Assembly (NCBI GenBank): GCA_013398275.1
Contig: VZSE01013243.1
Location: forward strand, 802,658 to 866,657
DNA: 64,000 bases
Direction of reading: 5' to 3'
Source of the DNA: Promerops cafer
Taxonomy: Eukaryota > Chordata > Aves > Passeriformes > Nectariniidae
Shown here: piece by piece, positions 1-13,871 of the stretch
Layout: every line of letters begins with the position of its first letter
Numbering within the stretch: position 1 is the stretch's first letter
Notes under the pieces: model-generated
Seen by the model: the letters and a program-made list of their open reading frames with translations, nothing else
Told to the model about the DNA's origin: nothing
Database searches by the model: none
Made by a program: the position numbers and the translations under genes

Positions 1-3000
1 AATGTGCACGTGTTTTTCCCTGTTAGAGCTTGCAAGTGTAGAGCAAGCTGACTTTGTATCCTGTTACTCAGCAGATGTCAGGGCTGGCATATGGAAGGTG
101 AAGAGCAACGCTTATTAGGAATTCATTGAGGTATAAAGTGCTTTATAACATTGTGTAAGATGAGAAAGAATTCAGGAACTTTGGTAATGGTTCTTCAAGA
201 GTTAGGAAGACTTGGATGTGGAGGAGCCCTTGAAAACATGCAACCCATTACCTGGATATATGGAACCTCGTTTTTCAGCACTCAGAGTGGGATTAATGGG
301 GTAGAGTGGCAGTGAAAAACAAAAACTGTCATTAAAGGAAATATAGGAGTATTACCTTGCTGCCATGGTACTATTTCACAGGCATTTAGTTATCCATTGA
401 CCTGCACAGAGAAGCAAAATCACTTAGGGCTGGCTCCAAATGAGACTGGTCTTACAGCAAAATGTCACTAGTAAAACATGAAATGGACGTCAGGTCAGCT
501 CCCTTGGCTACCTGAATGACATGGTTTCCAGGAGCTATGGAGGGCTTTTATGAGAACCTGAAATATCCATCTTGAGGGATGACTGTTTAAAAAAGTTTTC
601 TGATCCCTACAGAAAAGACAGATCATAGGAACTTAAAGATGGACAAGAAAAAATAATTATGACACGAAGCTGAAGTGCTAAGTAGGCTTAACTTTTCATT
701 TCTATAGTGACAGTGAGATCTTCAAACATATTTCTTTAGACATTCACAGCCAATTTCCATTACATTAACCAGAATCTCCAGGGCTGTGTCTGTAGATTTT
801 GATCTGTTAAATACTAAATACAATTTTTTTGAATGCTGACTAAAACCCCTTGAAATATGAAATTGATTTAAGGAAATCCTACTTCTCGGAAGAATAGCAA
901 TAATAGGTGCTGAAGTTCCTTGTCTATTAAGCAGTCTTTGCCTTTGCTGCTGCATTTACCACAGTCATCTTGTGAAATTCTGCAGAACTGTCACCACCTA
1001 CTCAGAACAAAACCTGTCGTTTAAAACCTCTTCAAATGCAATTAAATGACATAGTGGTCTCTCTCACAGGAAAGACAAGTTTTTTTTCAAACATTCGTGT
1101 ATTGCTGCTAGTCAAAACATAGCTCTGGAAATTAGCAGTGTTTCTAATCTTACCAGAGGTGGGTTGCTCTGCTGGACCAACCTGCTCTTCAGTAAGTATG
1201 ACTTTGATACTATTGTGCAGGCACTGAGCTGATCGTCAATAAACAGCAAATCATACATTATATTGTAGAGCTGTGTGAGTGAATCAATTTTTTGCAAAAG
1301 AACTTAATTCAGACAGAATTTTCAAGGCTTTTTTAATACATAAATTCTCTTGCCTTGAAAAATGAAGGTAATCATATAAATGAAGTATATGAACAAATCA
1401 TTGGTTAAACTTTTAAACTTGCGGTATGTTTAGTAAATTTAGGGAGACAGACAAAGGTAAGGAAGTGAAAACATGCTTCTTTTTCTTAAATTAACTCTTA
1501 TTTTGGCATACTTCAGCAGTGTCTGCTACATAGCAGAGCATGAAGACTACACAGAGTCTTTTAGTGACATTTACTCCTGTCATCCCTGCAGACTGACTTG
1601 CATGCATATAAGTCAGAAATATTACAAAAGAAGAGCTAATGAAAAGGATCCTGGATTGTAAAGGTTGCAGATACTTCTGGGTTTAAAACTCCACAAGAAT
1701 TTTTGTTAAAGGCTTTGACATAATCCCGTCTGGCTTTGCTGTGTGGAGAATGGATCAAAGGTGCAGACATATTAGTCTCCTCTGAATTTCAGCCCTCCTG
1801 GGGATTAGTTTCCTAGGGATGTCCTAAAAGTTTTCCTCTAATACAAACACAATATCAGAGGAGATGTTCACATGGACTGAGAGTTTAAATTCTCAGTTTA
1901 TACAAGCACACTTTAAAGAGTCAATTCTTTTGAGTGGAGTGTGCAGTACCTTAGGTTAAACATGTCTCCCTTGTTAACATTACCAAATGCACATTACACT
2001 AAAATTATCATGCCAGACAGAAAGGGTGTTTGAATTTCTTTAAATGATAAAATGAAGATAAATCACATTCAAACACCTGTGATGCCTCCATTCGTCCTTC
2101 AATGCACACCAAAAAGTGCTTCTATGAAATTTTGCACAGGCTGCTGGTTTTACTGTACAGATCAGCCATTACCATTGTTATGCACTAGAGGGGAAACCAA
2201 ACATACATAATATATGGTAAAAAATGCACAGCAGATGAAAATAATAAAAAAATTATCAGAAAATAATGCTATGTACTTTCACAGTGAGATTTCTGCTCCA
2301 AAAGTACATTATAGTGATACCATAAAAACTGTGCAAGTGATTATGAGAAAATTTCTCCTGGTTTCTTGTTTTTAATAACACCATGCCAAGGAACAGTACA
2401 GACAATTCACAGGCTGTGCAGTAGGATTCTGAAGTTAGGATAGCAATACATTTTCCTGAGTGTTGTCTTGTTAGGTGTGGGGTTTCTTTCTCCCAGGAGT
2501 AGTCAATTTACACTATTCTATATGGTTTACTGTTTATGACAGGTTTTTTCACAATCTACTGCACTTTTAGGATTTTGTTATAAGGAAGTGTTAAAGAACC
2601 TCTTTCAGGTACATCCAGAGATACCTGACTCCTTCTTGACCACGGAAGGCTGATCCTGGGAGACACTGTGTGCCTCTAATGCTGCTGAAGCCCTTCTGCT
2701 CCTGCTGAACCTGGTAAGCAAAGAAGGGGCTCCACATATCAGGCTTTTTCAAATCACTAGGGAGATGTGGCCCAGATGTGATCATCATTTCTCCCCTTGA
2801 TCATGGCATATTGACTTCATGATACTAGTTCTGTGAATAATTACTTGACAGGGTAAATGAAGTTTTTACAGGCTATTAGGAAACTATCCTTGAAAAGGTG
2901 TTTCTTAGGGAAAAAGCTTTGATTACCACACAAGCTGTCAATACAAATCAGGCAGAAGATATTTTGAGCCTGAAGAGAAGATGGCAAATCATTATTAAAT

Positions 3001-3252
3001 ATATTATATCATTATATCATGATATTATGATTATATATAAAGCCTTTTGATAATTTAACTATAAAATAAACATAAGAGGTTATCATATGACATGCAGAGT
3101 GCACCCACTATTGATGTTGCAAAACTGTATAAAATCAATGTAAACATAAAAAAAAAGAAACCAGAAAATTTTTTGGAAGTCCTGAATGAAACGTGAAGTA
3201 ATTTGAAATAGAAATCTATGCTACACTAGTATTATTTCTGTAATTCACTTCA
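1..3252. other. Unique AT-rich DNA, no gene seen
   Basis: I find no open frame longer than about 80 codons, no recognisable protein family and no repeat family. Short frames on both strands near 722-955, 1112-1297 and 1473-1661 have the size expected by chance. The stretch around 2995-3045 is almost pure A/T and includes a perfect 12-base palindrome, ATATCATGATAT, at 3014-3025. This is ordinary intergenic or intronic sequence as far as I can tell. Confidence 0.7.
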
Positions 3253-3277
3253 GTTTTGTTTTGTTTTGTTTTGTTTT
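3253..3277. repeat. (TTTTG)5 microsatellite
   Basis: Five consecutive TTTTG units are read directly, followed by TTTTC. It lies in unique AT-rich DNA and has no flanking transposon that I recognise. Confidence 0.9.
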
Positions 3278-6200
3278 CAAAATATTACTGTTTTCAGTAA
3301 ATACTAAGCTCAGAGTTTTGGCTAGCTCTGTTCTCAAGCTGGTCAATAAGACTTTTGAGATACTGTCAAGTAGGCACTCTTTGGCTAGAGATGCTGTAAA
3401 AAACCCTTAATACTGGGATAAGATGAGGAGATTTATCAGGAGGCAGGGGGGCCATCTGCACTGGGCCAAGTTATGAATGGACTTTGGGAGAAAGAGGGTG
3501 GAAGAGCAGGGTCAGAAGGACAGCTGTGACCTTGCCATGTCCCTGAGATATCACCACCAGACAGGGTGCTGGGGCAAGTGGCTGGTGAACCACATGGACC
3601 TTGTTGCAGTCTGCCTCTCCACAGCGACAGGAGTGGGAACTGGGGATTAACTCTGTCTTGGTAAAAGTTAATTTTATTTATCTCTTCTTCTTCCTGAGGC
3701 AGGTGGGAAGCCTGTTGTTGACATAATTGAATACAAACTCTTTTTGTCTAAAGGATGTTCTGATAAGATTTTTCTGTATATTCCCTTTTCTGTGCCCCTG
3801 AAATTCTAGAGTGTCTCACCAATGACCAAGGTTTTGTCTTCTCAAGGAAGTGTAATTACCTAGGTTTTTTTTGAGGTGACATTTAGGAGACTTCTTCTAT
3901 AGCTTTCACTACACAATAAATGTGTCTGAGAGTCAGAAATGTCACCAGTTTCATTTGGTGAAATACAAAAGAGAAGAAAACACTTACATCTTGGCAATAT
4001 TGTCTGTGTATTCACTTTTTTAGCAGAGTATATTTGTGACTTCAGCACTCAGTCCTTTGTTACAGTTAAAGATCATCTGAGCTTTTCTAATTATTTTTTT
4101 CTGCTTAAAATGCTATTGTAATTTTTCTTCTTACAGTGACCAGAATCATGGATTTCATTACAGGACACTGTATGAATTATCTTCTTTGCCCCATCCTGTA
4201 TTATTAAAATGTCTTTCTAAAAATGATGCATTGAATCTATTTCACCATATATGTCTCCATATTTGTCATGCAACTATTTTAACACAAATATTTTCTTTAG
4301 TATTTGCAATTTCCCACTTTTGCCTATTTCCCCAATATTTCTTATTTAGTTTTATTTCATTATTAGCCTGATTTTCAGTATTGCTTTCTCAGAAATGAAT
4401 ATATTTTTCTAACACATTTGATACTATTTTCATTCTTCCTTCTTGAAGATTCATACCTTGTTCGGATTCATTGGTTTGATGAGAGCTCATACATACTGAA
4501 GTTAAAAACAGACCTCTGAAGTACCAGAAATTTTTTATTCTTGCCAGTGCTGCTTAATATACTTTTGTTCTTCCATAATTGCCATTTGTAATTACCTAAC
4601 CCTCAAACTTACAGAAATTGTCAATTAACTTAATAATTTCACAGTTCAATTATTTTTAAATACAGTAGGTGGCCTATAAATCTAGTGGTCTATAATTAAT
4701 TCACTCGGTGCAACATTTTCAATCCCATTCCATGTGGAATGCCAGTGGACCATAAATCAGAAGTAAAGAGCAGAGCAGTGAGTGAGGTGAGTGTGTGTGT
4801 GCGTGAGGGCAGTGCATCGCTGCTGGATGTGGCAGGACTCATTATATACTGTTGTACCCAGTAAATAAATATATGACCTGCTAGGAAGAACAAAGGTGGC
4901 GAGATAAGAAGAGCACATTATCCCTCTGTGATTCCCACTGCTGCCTTCCTAGTGTGTAAGCAAATATCTCTTGCAATCTACGTCTCAGCCTTATACGACA
5001 CCATGAAAGTTATTGTTATCAGAGAACTACCAGATCTATAGATTGCCTCTAAGTTGCCCTGGCAAGAGGCTGGTACACAAGGGATTGCTGGCCCATACTG
5101 TCCAGGGATATCAAAGGGTTGGTTAAGCAACAGTAATGAGCTAGTAGGAGATGCAGGTGCAGAGGATGCTGGATGAACAGGTGCACAACTATGTACTCCC
5201 AACTCTTGATCCTAGGCCATCAGTGAGTGCCTTGGTTCATCTCTCAGAGGACATTGCAGCACTTTGCAGGCCAAACCAGCACCAGCCAGGGAGCTCAGCA
5301 CACCCACTGAGGAACTAAGGACTAGCCAGACCCAAGGCCAGTCTGTCCTGGGTGCTGAATTTGACCATTCCTTTTCTGGCAGCCAAGTGGCAGCAGAATG
5401 GAGATTATGGCATTAGTCTTGTAGCACCATACGGGTTGCATGCACTGGAGCAGTGCAGTGGACACCATAGCAGTTCAGGGTGCTACCCACTGTTATTCAG
5501 ATTAGTTTTTGCTTCCTTTAATCCAAGATATTTATGTTGTTGTGCTTGCTGCTGTATTATGGATCACCCAATCCTCCATCTGATAGACCTAGGTGTGTTT
5601 TGTGGCTTTCCTGGTGATGCTTGTAGGAAGTAATTCCACAGAGCCTCACTATATCTTTCCCAGACATCACATATGGCTACAGAATAACCCAAACTGTTGT
5701 TGTGACCCAGCCAGTCAAACAAGATAAATCTTGTGTCACTCTTCATTGGCACATAATTTTTTTCTGTGAGAACCTCAGCAAGAGAAAGGTACCAAGAGGT
5801 CAAACCACAAATTATAGAGCATCCTGCAAGCCTTAGGACTCTGAGAGTACAAGCTATGATCGATTGCCTCATTTCTCTGTTGTCTCTTGCTGTAACAGAG
5901 AAAGACAAAAGGGTGGAAAATTTCCACTGTTTTTTGATTGATACACATTTCTACATACATTTCTAATGTATGTCTTATGTGATTTCATCTGTCACTAGGA
6001 AGTCAAGTAGGTGAGACCTTTTCAGTTAGAAATGTTAATATAGTGGTTTCAAGAATCTTCCTGCTACTGTCTTCTCCAGAAACTTCATTCAACACCCAAA
6101 CTTTTGAGCAGGTTCAAACTGATGTCTTTTTCCCTCTTTGTCACAGTCTAACCTTCCACACATTTATTTTCTTTCCTGAGCAAACACCTACATTTCTCCC

Positions 6201-9200
6201 TAAAGATATAGTAGTCCTAGTGTCAGAAGACCAAGCAAGAGTCCTAGAAAACTGTCAAATTCCATTTATGTAAGAGTTGCATAATCTGTAGATCTCAAGA
6301 AAAGGAAGAGGATATTTCCTATGAAAGGAAGGGGATAATATCAAAGACACTCAGGATTCACTTGTAGCCCTAAAAGGGCCTGAGACAGAGCATTTTGCAG
6401 CTGTGAGACTGATGTACAAGCTGAAGTTTAGAAGCATATACTCCAAAAAAGCTGTTTTATCTAGCATGGCCTATTTTTGTGGCTTTCAGCACTGCTCTCT
6501 GTCTCCACGGGTGTGCCCAAGACATGACAGCTATAGAGGGGATTGCCACCCCTCTGCTGTGGTTCCTCAGCATTAGGGACCTAGTGACAGGAGATGTGCA
6601 ATCTCTGCCAGCACCTGCTGCAGTAAGAGAGGACAGGTGTCCATCTTGTGCTCTGGAGGAAAATCAGAGCAGAAACCTGACCAATTTCTCCAATGCTCTC
6701 CAGGTTGTTCCAGTGGGAAACATGTTCTGGCTATTTCTTTTTCAGATATATTTCTCACTATTTTAGTACATTTCTTTCCTTTTTTTTTCAATGTAGAGCT
6801 GTCTGTAGACACATACATATGCCTGTCTAAACACAGATGCATATTTATAGAAAATATACAGAAAACATGGATGCATTGCTTTTTCAGAACTCACTTGGAT
6901 GTAACAGTAATGGTCTCAAATCTTTGTTGACAAATATGATACACCAGACTCCATGGATTATATCTGTAATGGGACACAACCCATCATTCTTTCTATTCAT
7001 AAATCATGCTTTATATAGCAACAAATATATTTTAAAAAAAGTGATCCTTTCTTGTTTTTTTCTGATGAATTAAGAATGTTAATGTTACCTTTGTGACAAA
7101 ATCCAACCCGAATGTTTTAGGTCTCACAATGTGATGTTAGCATATTGACATAGCAGTTCAGGAAGACTTTCCCTCCTAAGTGTACCTAACTTTCAGCACA
7201 TGGATAAAAGTTCATAATGCAGGGATTTTTGAGGACTCTTCTACCTGAAACACATACAATGTTTCATTTATGAGAGAAATCTCTTCAATGCAGCTAACCT
7301 GCTTGCTTGCTTTTATTGGAAACTAGATTAGATTGACAACTGTGTTTTTCCACAGAAGCTGAACTATTAGACAATCTTGTTGTTTTTAAAGAAAGTAATT
7401 TATCCAGACTTAAAATGAAGAAACAAAAACCCTCAAAACTCTTCCCAAGTTTCTTCATATGTAATGTTTTAACAAAAGGTGATCTTTAACCAAGAATGAT
7501 TGTAGCAAAATAGTTTTAGAAATGCATTTTTTCCTTTACATAAGAAAATAGCATATTTGTTATTATCTTTCCACTTTACAACCCATTTCAAGAGGTTATG
7601 TTCAGTTGAAAATCAGACATAGCATTGGTGTGAACAAACCCAACACATTCAACTGTGTCCAACAGGGATCTTTTTCAAACTTGCATTTTGGCAAAATCAC
7701 CTTTTATAGTTTGCAGCTTCATGTTTTAAGGAATGTAGGAACCAATCTAGTTTAAAATGGGGAAGACCAGTAATCTACCTTGTCCAACCGCTGGCTTTTG
7801 TGCTCTATATTTATTTGTTTCTGCTCACAGTAGATTTTCTATCAGTGCTTTCAATTATATCTCTGGTATTGACTTTTTTCCTTTCTTCTTGAGAAATGAT
7901 GTGTTTTTAGAAATCTGATAGGACTTTCTTTTGCCACAAGGTCTGGTGTATTCCTGGGGTCATATGGGCTTTCTGGTTTGCCTGTAATTAGTCCCCATTT
8001 GTCTGATCACTAGCACTTCTCTTAGAGGAGTCTCACTCTGTTTCTATTTTGCATCTTCCTAGCTTTTGATGTACAGACAGGTGGGACAGAAGCATTATTT
8101 TTGTGTTAGTTATAACACACGAAATATAGTACCAGATCAGATGAGTTACCCAGTGATCTGCTCCCACAAAAGGCCACTTTCAGACCTTTCAGAGATGAGT
8201 ATAAAGATTTACATTCACATGTGATGTATGCATGCAAAACAACTACTTTAAAGAAGTTAAACTGAGGACTGGTTGCTGTCCTGCACACTCAGAGTTAATG
8301 TCCTCCAAGTTATTTTAAATCAGTGTAGGGTTCACCTTGAGCCATCTTGACCCCAACAGAGACACAGATTCTAAAATATTTCAGTGTCTTACTCAGTGCT
8401 GAGTATTCTTTAAGAATATGTATTAAGTGGAGAATGGTTGGAGTGAGAGCCCCATCAGGTACCAATGCACTTACATAAGTGCATAAGTGCATGCTGTTAT
8501 AGCAGAGGATGAGCATCCCCTATCCCCCAGGATACATGTTTCCATGAAAACAAGTGCAGGGTTAAACTCAGAGTGACATGTGCTGGACTTTCCTGGGTGG
8601 CTGGGGATGGAGTGACTGGGCATCCAGTGCTTATCAGGCTTGAGTCACCCTTTTGCCCCAGTGAGCAGTGAAGGAGAGCTCAGCCATGGCCTTTTGTGGG
8701 CAGCTCAAGTTGTGGCTGCCCTTGCCTGGAAGCCACAGATACCTAGCCCTAATTTGGGAGTGAACTAGCACCCTCTAATCTATTTATTTTTTTTTTTCCT
8801 TCTTTTCCCTGTCTGTCATGTTAAGATCCTACTTCCAGAATGCAAACTGTTCCCAAAACACCTGCAATCTGGCCCAAAAGTAAACTGTTCCCTAAATGAG
8901 AACCAGAAGACTCCTACATAAACTAATCTAGTCTCTGGGAGCAGGCATCCAGAAAAACATCCACCCTTCCTCCTAGATATCTGATACAAGTATATTTATC
9001 CTCCCAGACAGAGATACCCTGTTAATCTGCTCATCCATGCAGATAATAATGAAGCACTAAAAGAGACAGATAGTCACAATAAATAAGGGTCTGGATCCTC
9101 CTTGTGTGTAATCTGGGCTCACTGGTTTGAGATCAAAGTGATGACTAAATTTTATGCTAGCTGAGAGACTGATCTGTAAGGATGTGCAGCAATATACTTC

Positions 9201-9985
9201 CTGTGAGATTATGGTCAGAGAATTACACATATATGTTAGCAGTATCTTTCCATTTGGACTTTACTGGATTTATTATAATAAGGTATCTCTTGGGCGGTGT
9301 AAAAAAGGGAAGAAGTAGTAGTGTGCATCTATTAAACAATCATCTTCTATTATTGTTGTAATACTTTCTGAATATTGTCTTTTATGAATGTGTCCACAAG
9401 CTTTTTGCTTGTTTGAAACAGTTACTTTTATCAAAAGGTTTTATATTGGCTCTGGAAATATATTTTTTGTGCTTGTTTTTTTCCCTATGAAGTGAGATCT
9501 CCATTAAATAAAACATGAAAATTGTATTTTTGAGTTGGATAAAAGCCATTTTCATAGGGAAGAGACATTTCCTTCTAATGACATTCCACAATCTGATTCA
9601 TAATTAGCTTTTATAGTTTCAGCAACAAAAGACTTTTCTGAATAGTTTTTTTCCTTTTTTTTTAATGAGCTTTTCCTTCTTTTTCCTATTTCCACTGCTA
9701 AAGTATGATTTCCTAAATTGTGCCTTGTAGGTGCATAATTTTCAGAATGCCTCCTTAGTATTTTGAGTTCAGCTCTGCCATTTGTTTCAGATTTTGATTT
9801 CCTCTTATTATTGTTTCTGCTATTATTATCACTGAAACTGTGTGGGATGCTCAGCACTCGGGAATGAAAAAGGTTAAATATCTTACAACCTGAAGACGAG
9901 ATTTTCCTGGTTTTTTCTTTAAACTGGTGTATTTGTTATCCCTCTTGGGATAACGTGTTTTCAGAGTGAATGTAATATTTTACTG
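3278..9985. other. Unique DNA, no gene seen
   Basis: No family is recognised. Visible features are a somewhat GC-richer segment at about 3420-3730, a T-rich stretch at about 4060-4470 preceding and including a good polypyrimidine-AG at 4136, a short GT run at about 4790-4805, and overlapping short frames on both strands at 5352-5966. There is also a near-palindrome with 8-base arms at 8466-8483 (TGCACTTA, CA, TAAGTGCA). The overlapping frames on both strands reflect fewer A/T stop codons, not coding. The segment at about 8570-8760 is GC-richer and could be an old repeat, but I cannot name it. Confidence 0.6.
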
Positions 9986-9989
9986 GTGT

Positions 9990-10330
9990 AATTTACGCGC
10001 TGTTTCGCAGGCGAACATCATCTCTCCGTGCCTGTGCTCTGGGCCAGCCAGAGGCTGCTCAGGAGAAGCCATGTGTTCGTGGTGAGCACAGCCCTTGGCC
10101 TCAGCTAGTCACCATCCAGCTGAGAGGTGGGATCTGGGCTCCTGCACAGCAGGCACAGCCCTGGGTGTCTGTATGGATGTGGGCTAAGGCTCAGCGCACA
10201 AAGTTGTGCTCACCTCAGCCTGCCCCTGGCTACACGAATGTACCCACGGGCAGACTCTGCCTAGCCTGGGCAACATAGGCTCAGTTCTGCTTAAATGAAA
10301 ACTGTGGTTTGGCAACCGATTGTGGAAGGC
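9990..10330. other. Small GC-rich, CpG-bearing block
   Basis: About six CpG dinucleotides fall within the first ~100 bases (TTACGCGC, TTCGCAGGCGAA, TCCGTG, TTCGTGG), with a few more up to 10316, inside DNA that is otherwise CpG-poor and AT-rich. No open frame or repeat family is recognised. It is too small for a classical CpG island. It could be a weak promoter or enhancer, or part of an unrecognised LTR. Confidence 0.35.
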
Positions 10331-13161
10331 AGAGCCCCCAGGGTAAATCAAGTTGAAAGGCCAGGGCCCTCTTGGCTTCCGGAGTGACCTGGAGGGATGT
10401 GTGATGCAGGAGTCTTCACTACAGAGGGCCCAGGGCTCGAGATCATGTCTTGCACTACTGTTGGTGAAGGCTTGGGAGGGTGAAGAGGGAAATGTGCTAC
10501 TCTGCTCCTGAGTTGTCCTGTCCCAGCTTTTCCCTGCAATTTAAGCATGATTCATTGCATATACAAATGAGAACCAGCCATCTGGATTTTTTTATGCTCT
10601 CTGTGTTTGTCAAATTATATCAAAGACTGTTGAATTCCCAGCAAGGTAAATGCCTTAAGGTCATAAGCATTATTATTTACAGAGGAAAACCAGTGTCTTA
10701 AAGCACTGAAAAATACTCTGATCTTTGGGGTTCTTTTAAAGGTAACTACAGACTAAGCAGGTGGACTTCATTTCAACTGTTTTAACAGATTTCTACAATG
10801 AACACTGTGCTAATTATACAGTAGTTATCCAGCATTAATGAAGTTATACAGACAATGAGATTTGCTACATTAACTTATAATCTTGTTTTCTGTAATGATT
10901 TTTCTTCCCTAATGGAAACACATGCTTACCTAAGCAGGTTCTTTTTACTGTTATTTTATAATTAAACTATGAATTCCACTTGTTCTAACTCCAGCCTGAG
11001 CAGGCATTAATATATCTGGAAAGAGTGGATATATTCTTAAAGCTCTTTTAAATTTCTAACCTTGAATAATTTGTCTCTGATGCTTTTCTTAATTATAATC
11101 CATTCAGAATAAAAGAGGATAAATTTTTCCCCTTGAGCAAAACCAGGATAAATGCGAACAAATCTGCTCTATATAAAGATTTCTTTTTCATTCTACCAAA
11201 GTGAATACTGCATCCTAAACTACTTCATTGTTCATTAGTGTACAATTAGGCCCATATTCACTGGTATGTGCTGCCTGCTTTGGGCCATTTTGGTGATGCA
11301 AAGCAGCTGTAAACTCGATTTAACAGCCTGGTTAATCCAGGTTTACAGCTGTTTTGTGTGGTTGTTGAGGAGTGATGTGTCTGGGGTGTACTGGTAAATC
11401 TGGCCTGTTGAAAAAGAAAGAACTTGCATTATTATTTTATCACTTCTCAAACTGTCTCTGTCATAAAGCAGCCTTTGCAAGTTTTCATTTGATAAGACTT
11501 TGTTCTCCACTTCATTCAATAGTTTTATCACATTGTCTAATTAAAACGGAGGAAAAAACCATCATAAAACTAGAGTTTAAACAAGCAAGATATTAGAGAA
11601 ATATATTTAGTAGAGAGCATGGATTAGAAAGTATTCTTAATTAAGGCAGAGAGATTATCTATGACAGAGTGACTATATTATAACACGGAAAAAGGACACC
11701 ACTCTCCATACCCCCAGGTTTTCCCAATTAGCAGCAATCTCCTTGCCTGAGAATCACAGAAAGCCTGTACTTCACCCTGGCAGCCTCAGCCCCCAGGTAT
11801 GATCTCATCTAGATGGTGCAGACCCATGGAGGTCACCATATGGTCATTAGATACCAATCACCTTCCCAGACATGGCTTGTCATACCTCTTCTGCCAGAAA
11901 AGGGTGTCTCCACGGCTCCTGAAAGGGATGATGACTTTTCACCCAAAGTCCCCTTCCTTGTCCATTGTGAACCCTTAAGACGGGCCACCTTAGGAACACG
12001 TGAAAGAGGATTTCAGTAGCAGTCTCTATTCTACCAGGAAATCCCACTGGGCTGTGTCAAGAATATTAGCGTGAGAAGCTTTCTCTCTTCCATGGCAACA
12101 TCAGGCAGGACAGTGGTGTGCAACACAGTTTCAAAGACAATCACAAGCAAACTTCTCCTGAAATCAACCAAGTTTTGTCCTTTCATGTTTTCCCTTTAAT
12201 TCTTTATCCTTCTGTGCTTGATCGGGGCTTTGCCATGCTGTGTTCCTTGCACTTCTTGCCATACCATTTACAGAACTTATTCTCCCTCTCACTCCTTTGT
12301 TGATTCCCCTGTTAGCAGTCAAATATGTCTGAGCAAAATATAAGTATACCTAAATCCAGACTTGATTCAGAAAAAGCAATCAAGAATTTAAGATCTTTTT
12401 CAGAATTAAATTACTTAAAATCAAAGGAAACTGGCAATATCAGCACATCTAGCTCAGCTTGACTTTGTCATCACTATGTCTTGGCTTCTCTAATGCTTAT
12501 TTGTAACATGGTTCTTGGTTTCCCTTCCCTTCCATTCCCATTTCTGAGCCCAGCTGAAACTCTGGGGATTCATCAAAGGAACTCATCATCAATGCAAAAC
12601 TCTGGTGCATGAGGGAGATGAAGATCAAACAAAAAGCTTGGCTCATTGGGGAGAATAAGGAAGAATATTTTCTGGTTGCAAGTGCTATCAGGCACTGTAT
12701 TGGTCTAACTGGAAGCAGAAATTAATGTAAACATAAAGTCTTTTATTTATATTATCATGATGGGAAAATTTCATAAAAATTGATCTTTCCCTGGAGATAT
12801 ATTGATTTGCAGAGCCTCTGTTTTCTCAATAGAAAATCTTTCCCTAACACTTGTTTCCATCAGCCATTTTCATGCCTTTTACAAAGAACAAACAGCCCTA
12901 AAACACAAAAGTCTTTTATTTTCCATTGAGTTAAGATAGTGAACTAAACCATGAAAATATTCAATGTTTTCTCTCTCCTACTATACCTTTATGTCCAAGC
13001 TTACATAATGATGGTGTGAACTGGGATAAAATCTATGGAATTCCATGCTTTAGCCATGCATGCCAGTTCTAGTGGAAAGGACACTTCAGTGGGTTACCTT
13101 AAGAGATGGAGTGTTGTAACATCAGATCAGACTGAAATCAGGCTCTCCTCCTGTTTCTCAG
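10331..13161. other. Unique DNA, no gene seen; contains CNE-like AT-rich block
   Basis: No gene or repeat family is recognised apart from the inverted repeat listed separately at 11300-11355. The portion at about 10780-11000 is AT-rich, free of simple repeats, and carries TAATTA-type homeodomain cores, which is how many vertebrate conserved non-coding elements look. 11690-12070 is GC-richer and could be an old unrecognised repeat. Confidence 0.5.
11300..11355. repeat. Imperfect inverted repeat (hairpin)
   Basis: The left arm (11300-11323) contains AGCAGCTGTAAAC and the right arm (11332-11355) contains GTTTACAGCTGTTTT. The inner core GCTGTAAAC/GTTTACAGC pairs perfectly. Pairing continues with mismatches toward a loop of about eight bases. 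The size is like a short pre-miRNA, but the arms are imperfect near the loop and no known miRNA is recognised. Each arm also carries a CAGCTG E-box. Confidence 0.5.
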
Positions 13162-13197
13162 TGTGCAAACAGATGGAGAGGAAGAGAACCACTGCCT
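13162..13197 (+). other. Candidate 36-bp micro-exon (splice-site bounded)
   Basis: A strong 3' splice site precedes it (a pyrimidine run CTCTCCTCCTGTTTCTCAG ending at 13161), and a consensus donor GTAAGTGA follows at 13198. The 36 bases are open in all three frames, so frame cannot be decided. It could be an exon of a coding or long non-coding RNA, but decoy splice-site pairs of this quality occur by chance every few kilobases in vertebrate introns. There is no homology evidence. Confidence 0.12.
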
Positions 13198-13871
13198 GTA
13201 AGTGATCTGTCTCCACACACCAGTGGGCAAAGGGCAGTGAGGACTGCGGGCAGTGAGGAAAGAGGAGCTTTGTTCCCAGCAGCCCAGACCAGAGCTGATG
13301 TGTGATGGGAGATGGGACACTGTCCACCCCAGCACCATCCCCTCACTGCCAGTGGTACTGGCGCCTTGCATTTCTGGCTGTTTCTGATTCCATCACAGCC
13401 AGGGACTGTGAATGGCTAAGGGAAGTAGAGGGGAAAAGGGATCAAGATATCCTCTTTAGTGTTTACAGTGTTAAAATCTAAAATGAATACTTCTGTGCCT
13501 ACCACTTTTTCCAGAGCTGATGGGCTGAAGGGCCAAGCAAAGCATCCTGTAGGGAAATCTGAAAAGTGCATCCCCACTGGAACTGATGGTATCATGCTTT
13601 TATTCCTCAGCTGCCTTTTGAGATTCACCAGCTGCAGTACTATTACCATGTAGTTCTTCTACAGGCCAATAAAAATCATAACCATTTTCATTTTCAGAAA
13701 TTACATTGCGATCAGTGTTGCTTCCAATGCCTTTTAACCTTGCCTACCCATTTTCTTTTGGTAGCAAAGGGATCGTTATCTCTCTCTGTACCTCTACCAA
13801 ATGCATAAATACCTCTATTATTTTCTCTATCCTGCACTTTTCTCCAATTTCCTTTTTTTTTTTTTGATTAG
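13198..13871. other. Unique DNA between two candidate exons
   Basis: The first ~180 bases are GC-richer and leave three minus-strand frames open (13127-13371), which I attribute to composition. The stretch ends in a long pyrimidine tract that includes a 13-base T run at 13853-13865. No gene is recognised. Confidence 0.5.

Noticed and set aside
7765..7795. CTTGTCCAACCGC resembling a CR1 3' region
   Set aside because: Too short and without the terminal repeat units.
11300..11355. Possible miR-30-like sequence (TGTAAAC)
   Set aside because: The seed differs at the next base and the rest of the hairpin does not match the miR-30 arrangement.
13127..13371. Three minus-strand frames open together
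   Set aside because: GC-rich patch with few stop words. At most one could be real, and none has a recognised domain.
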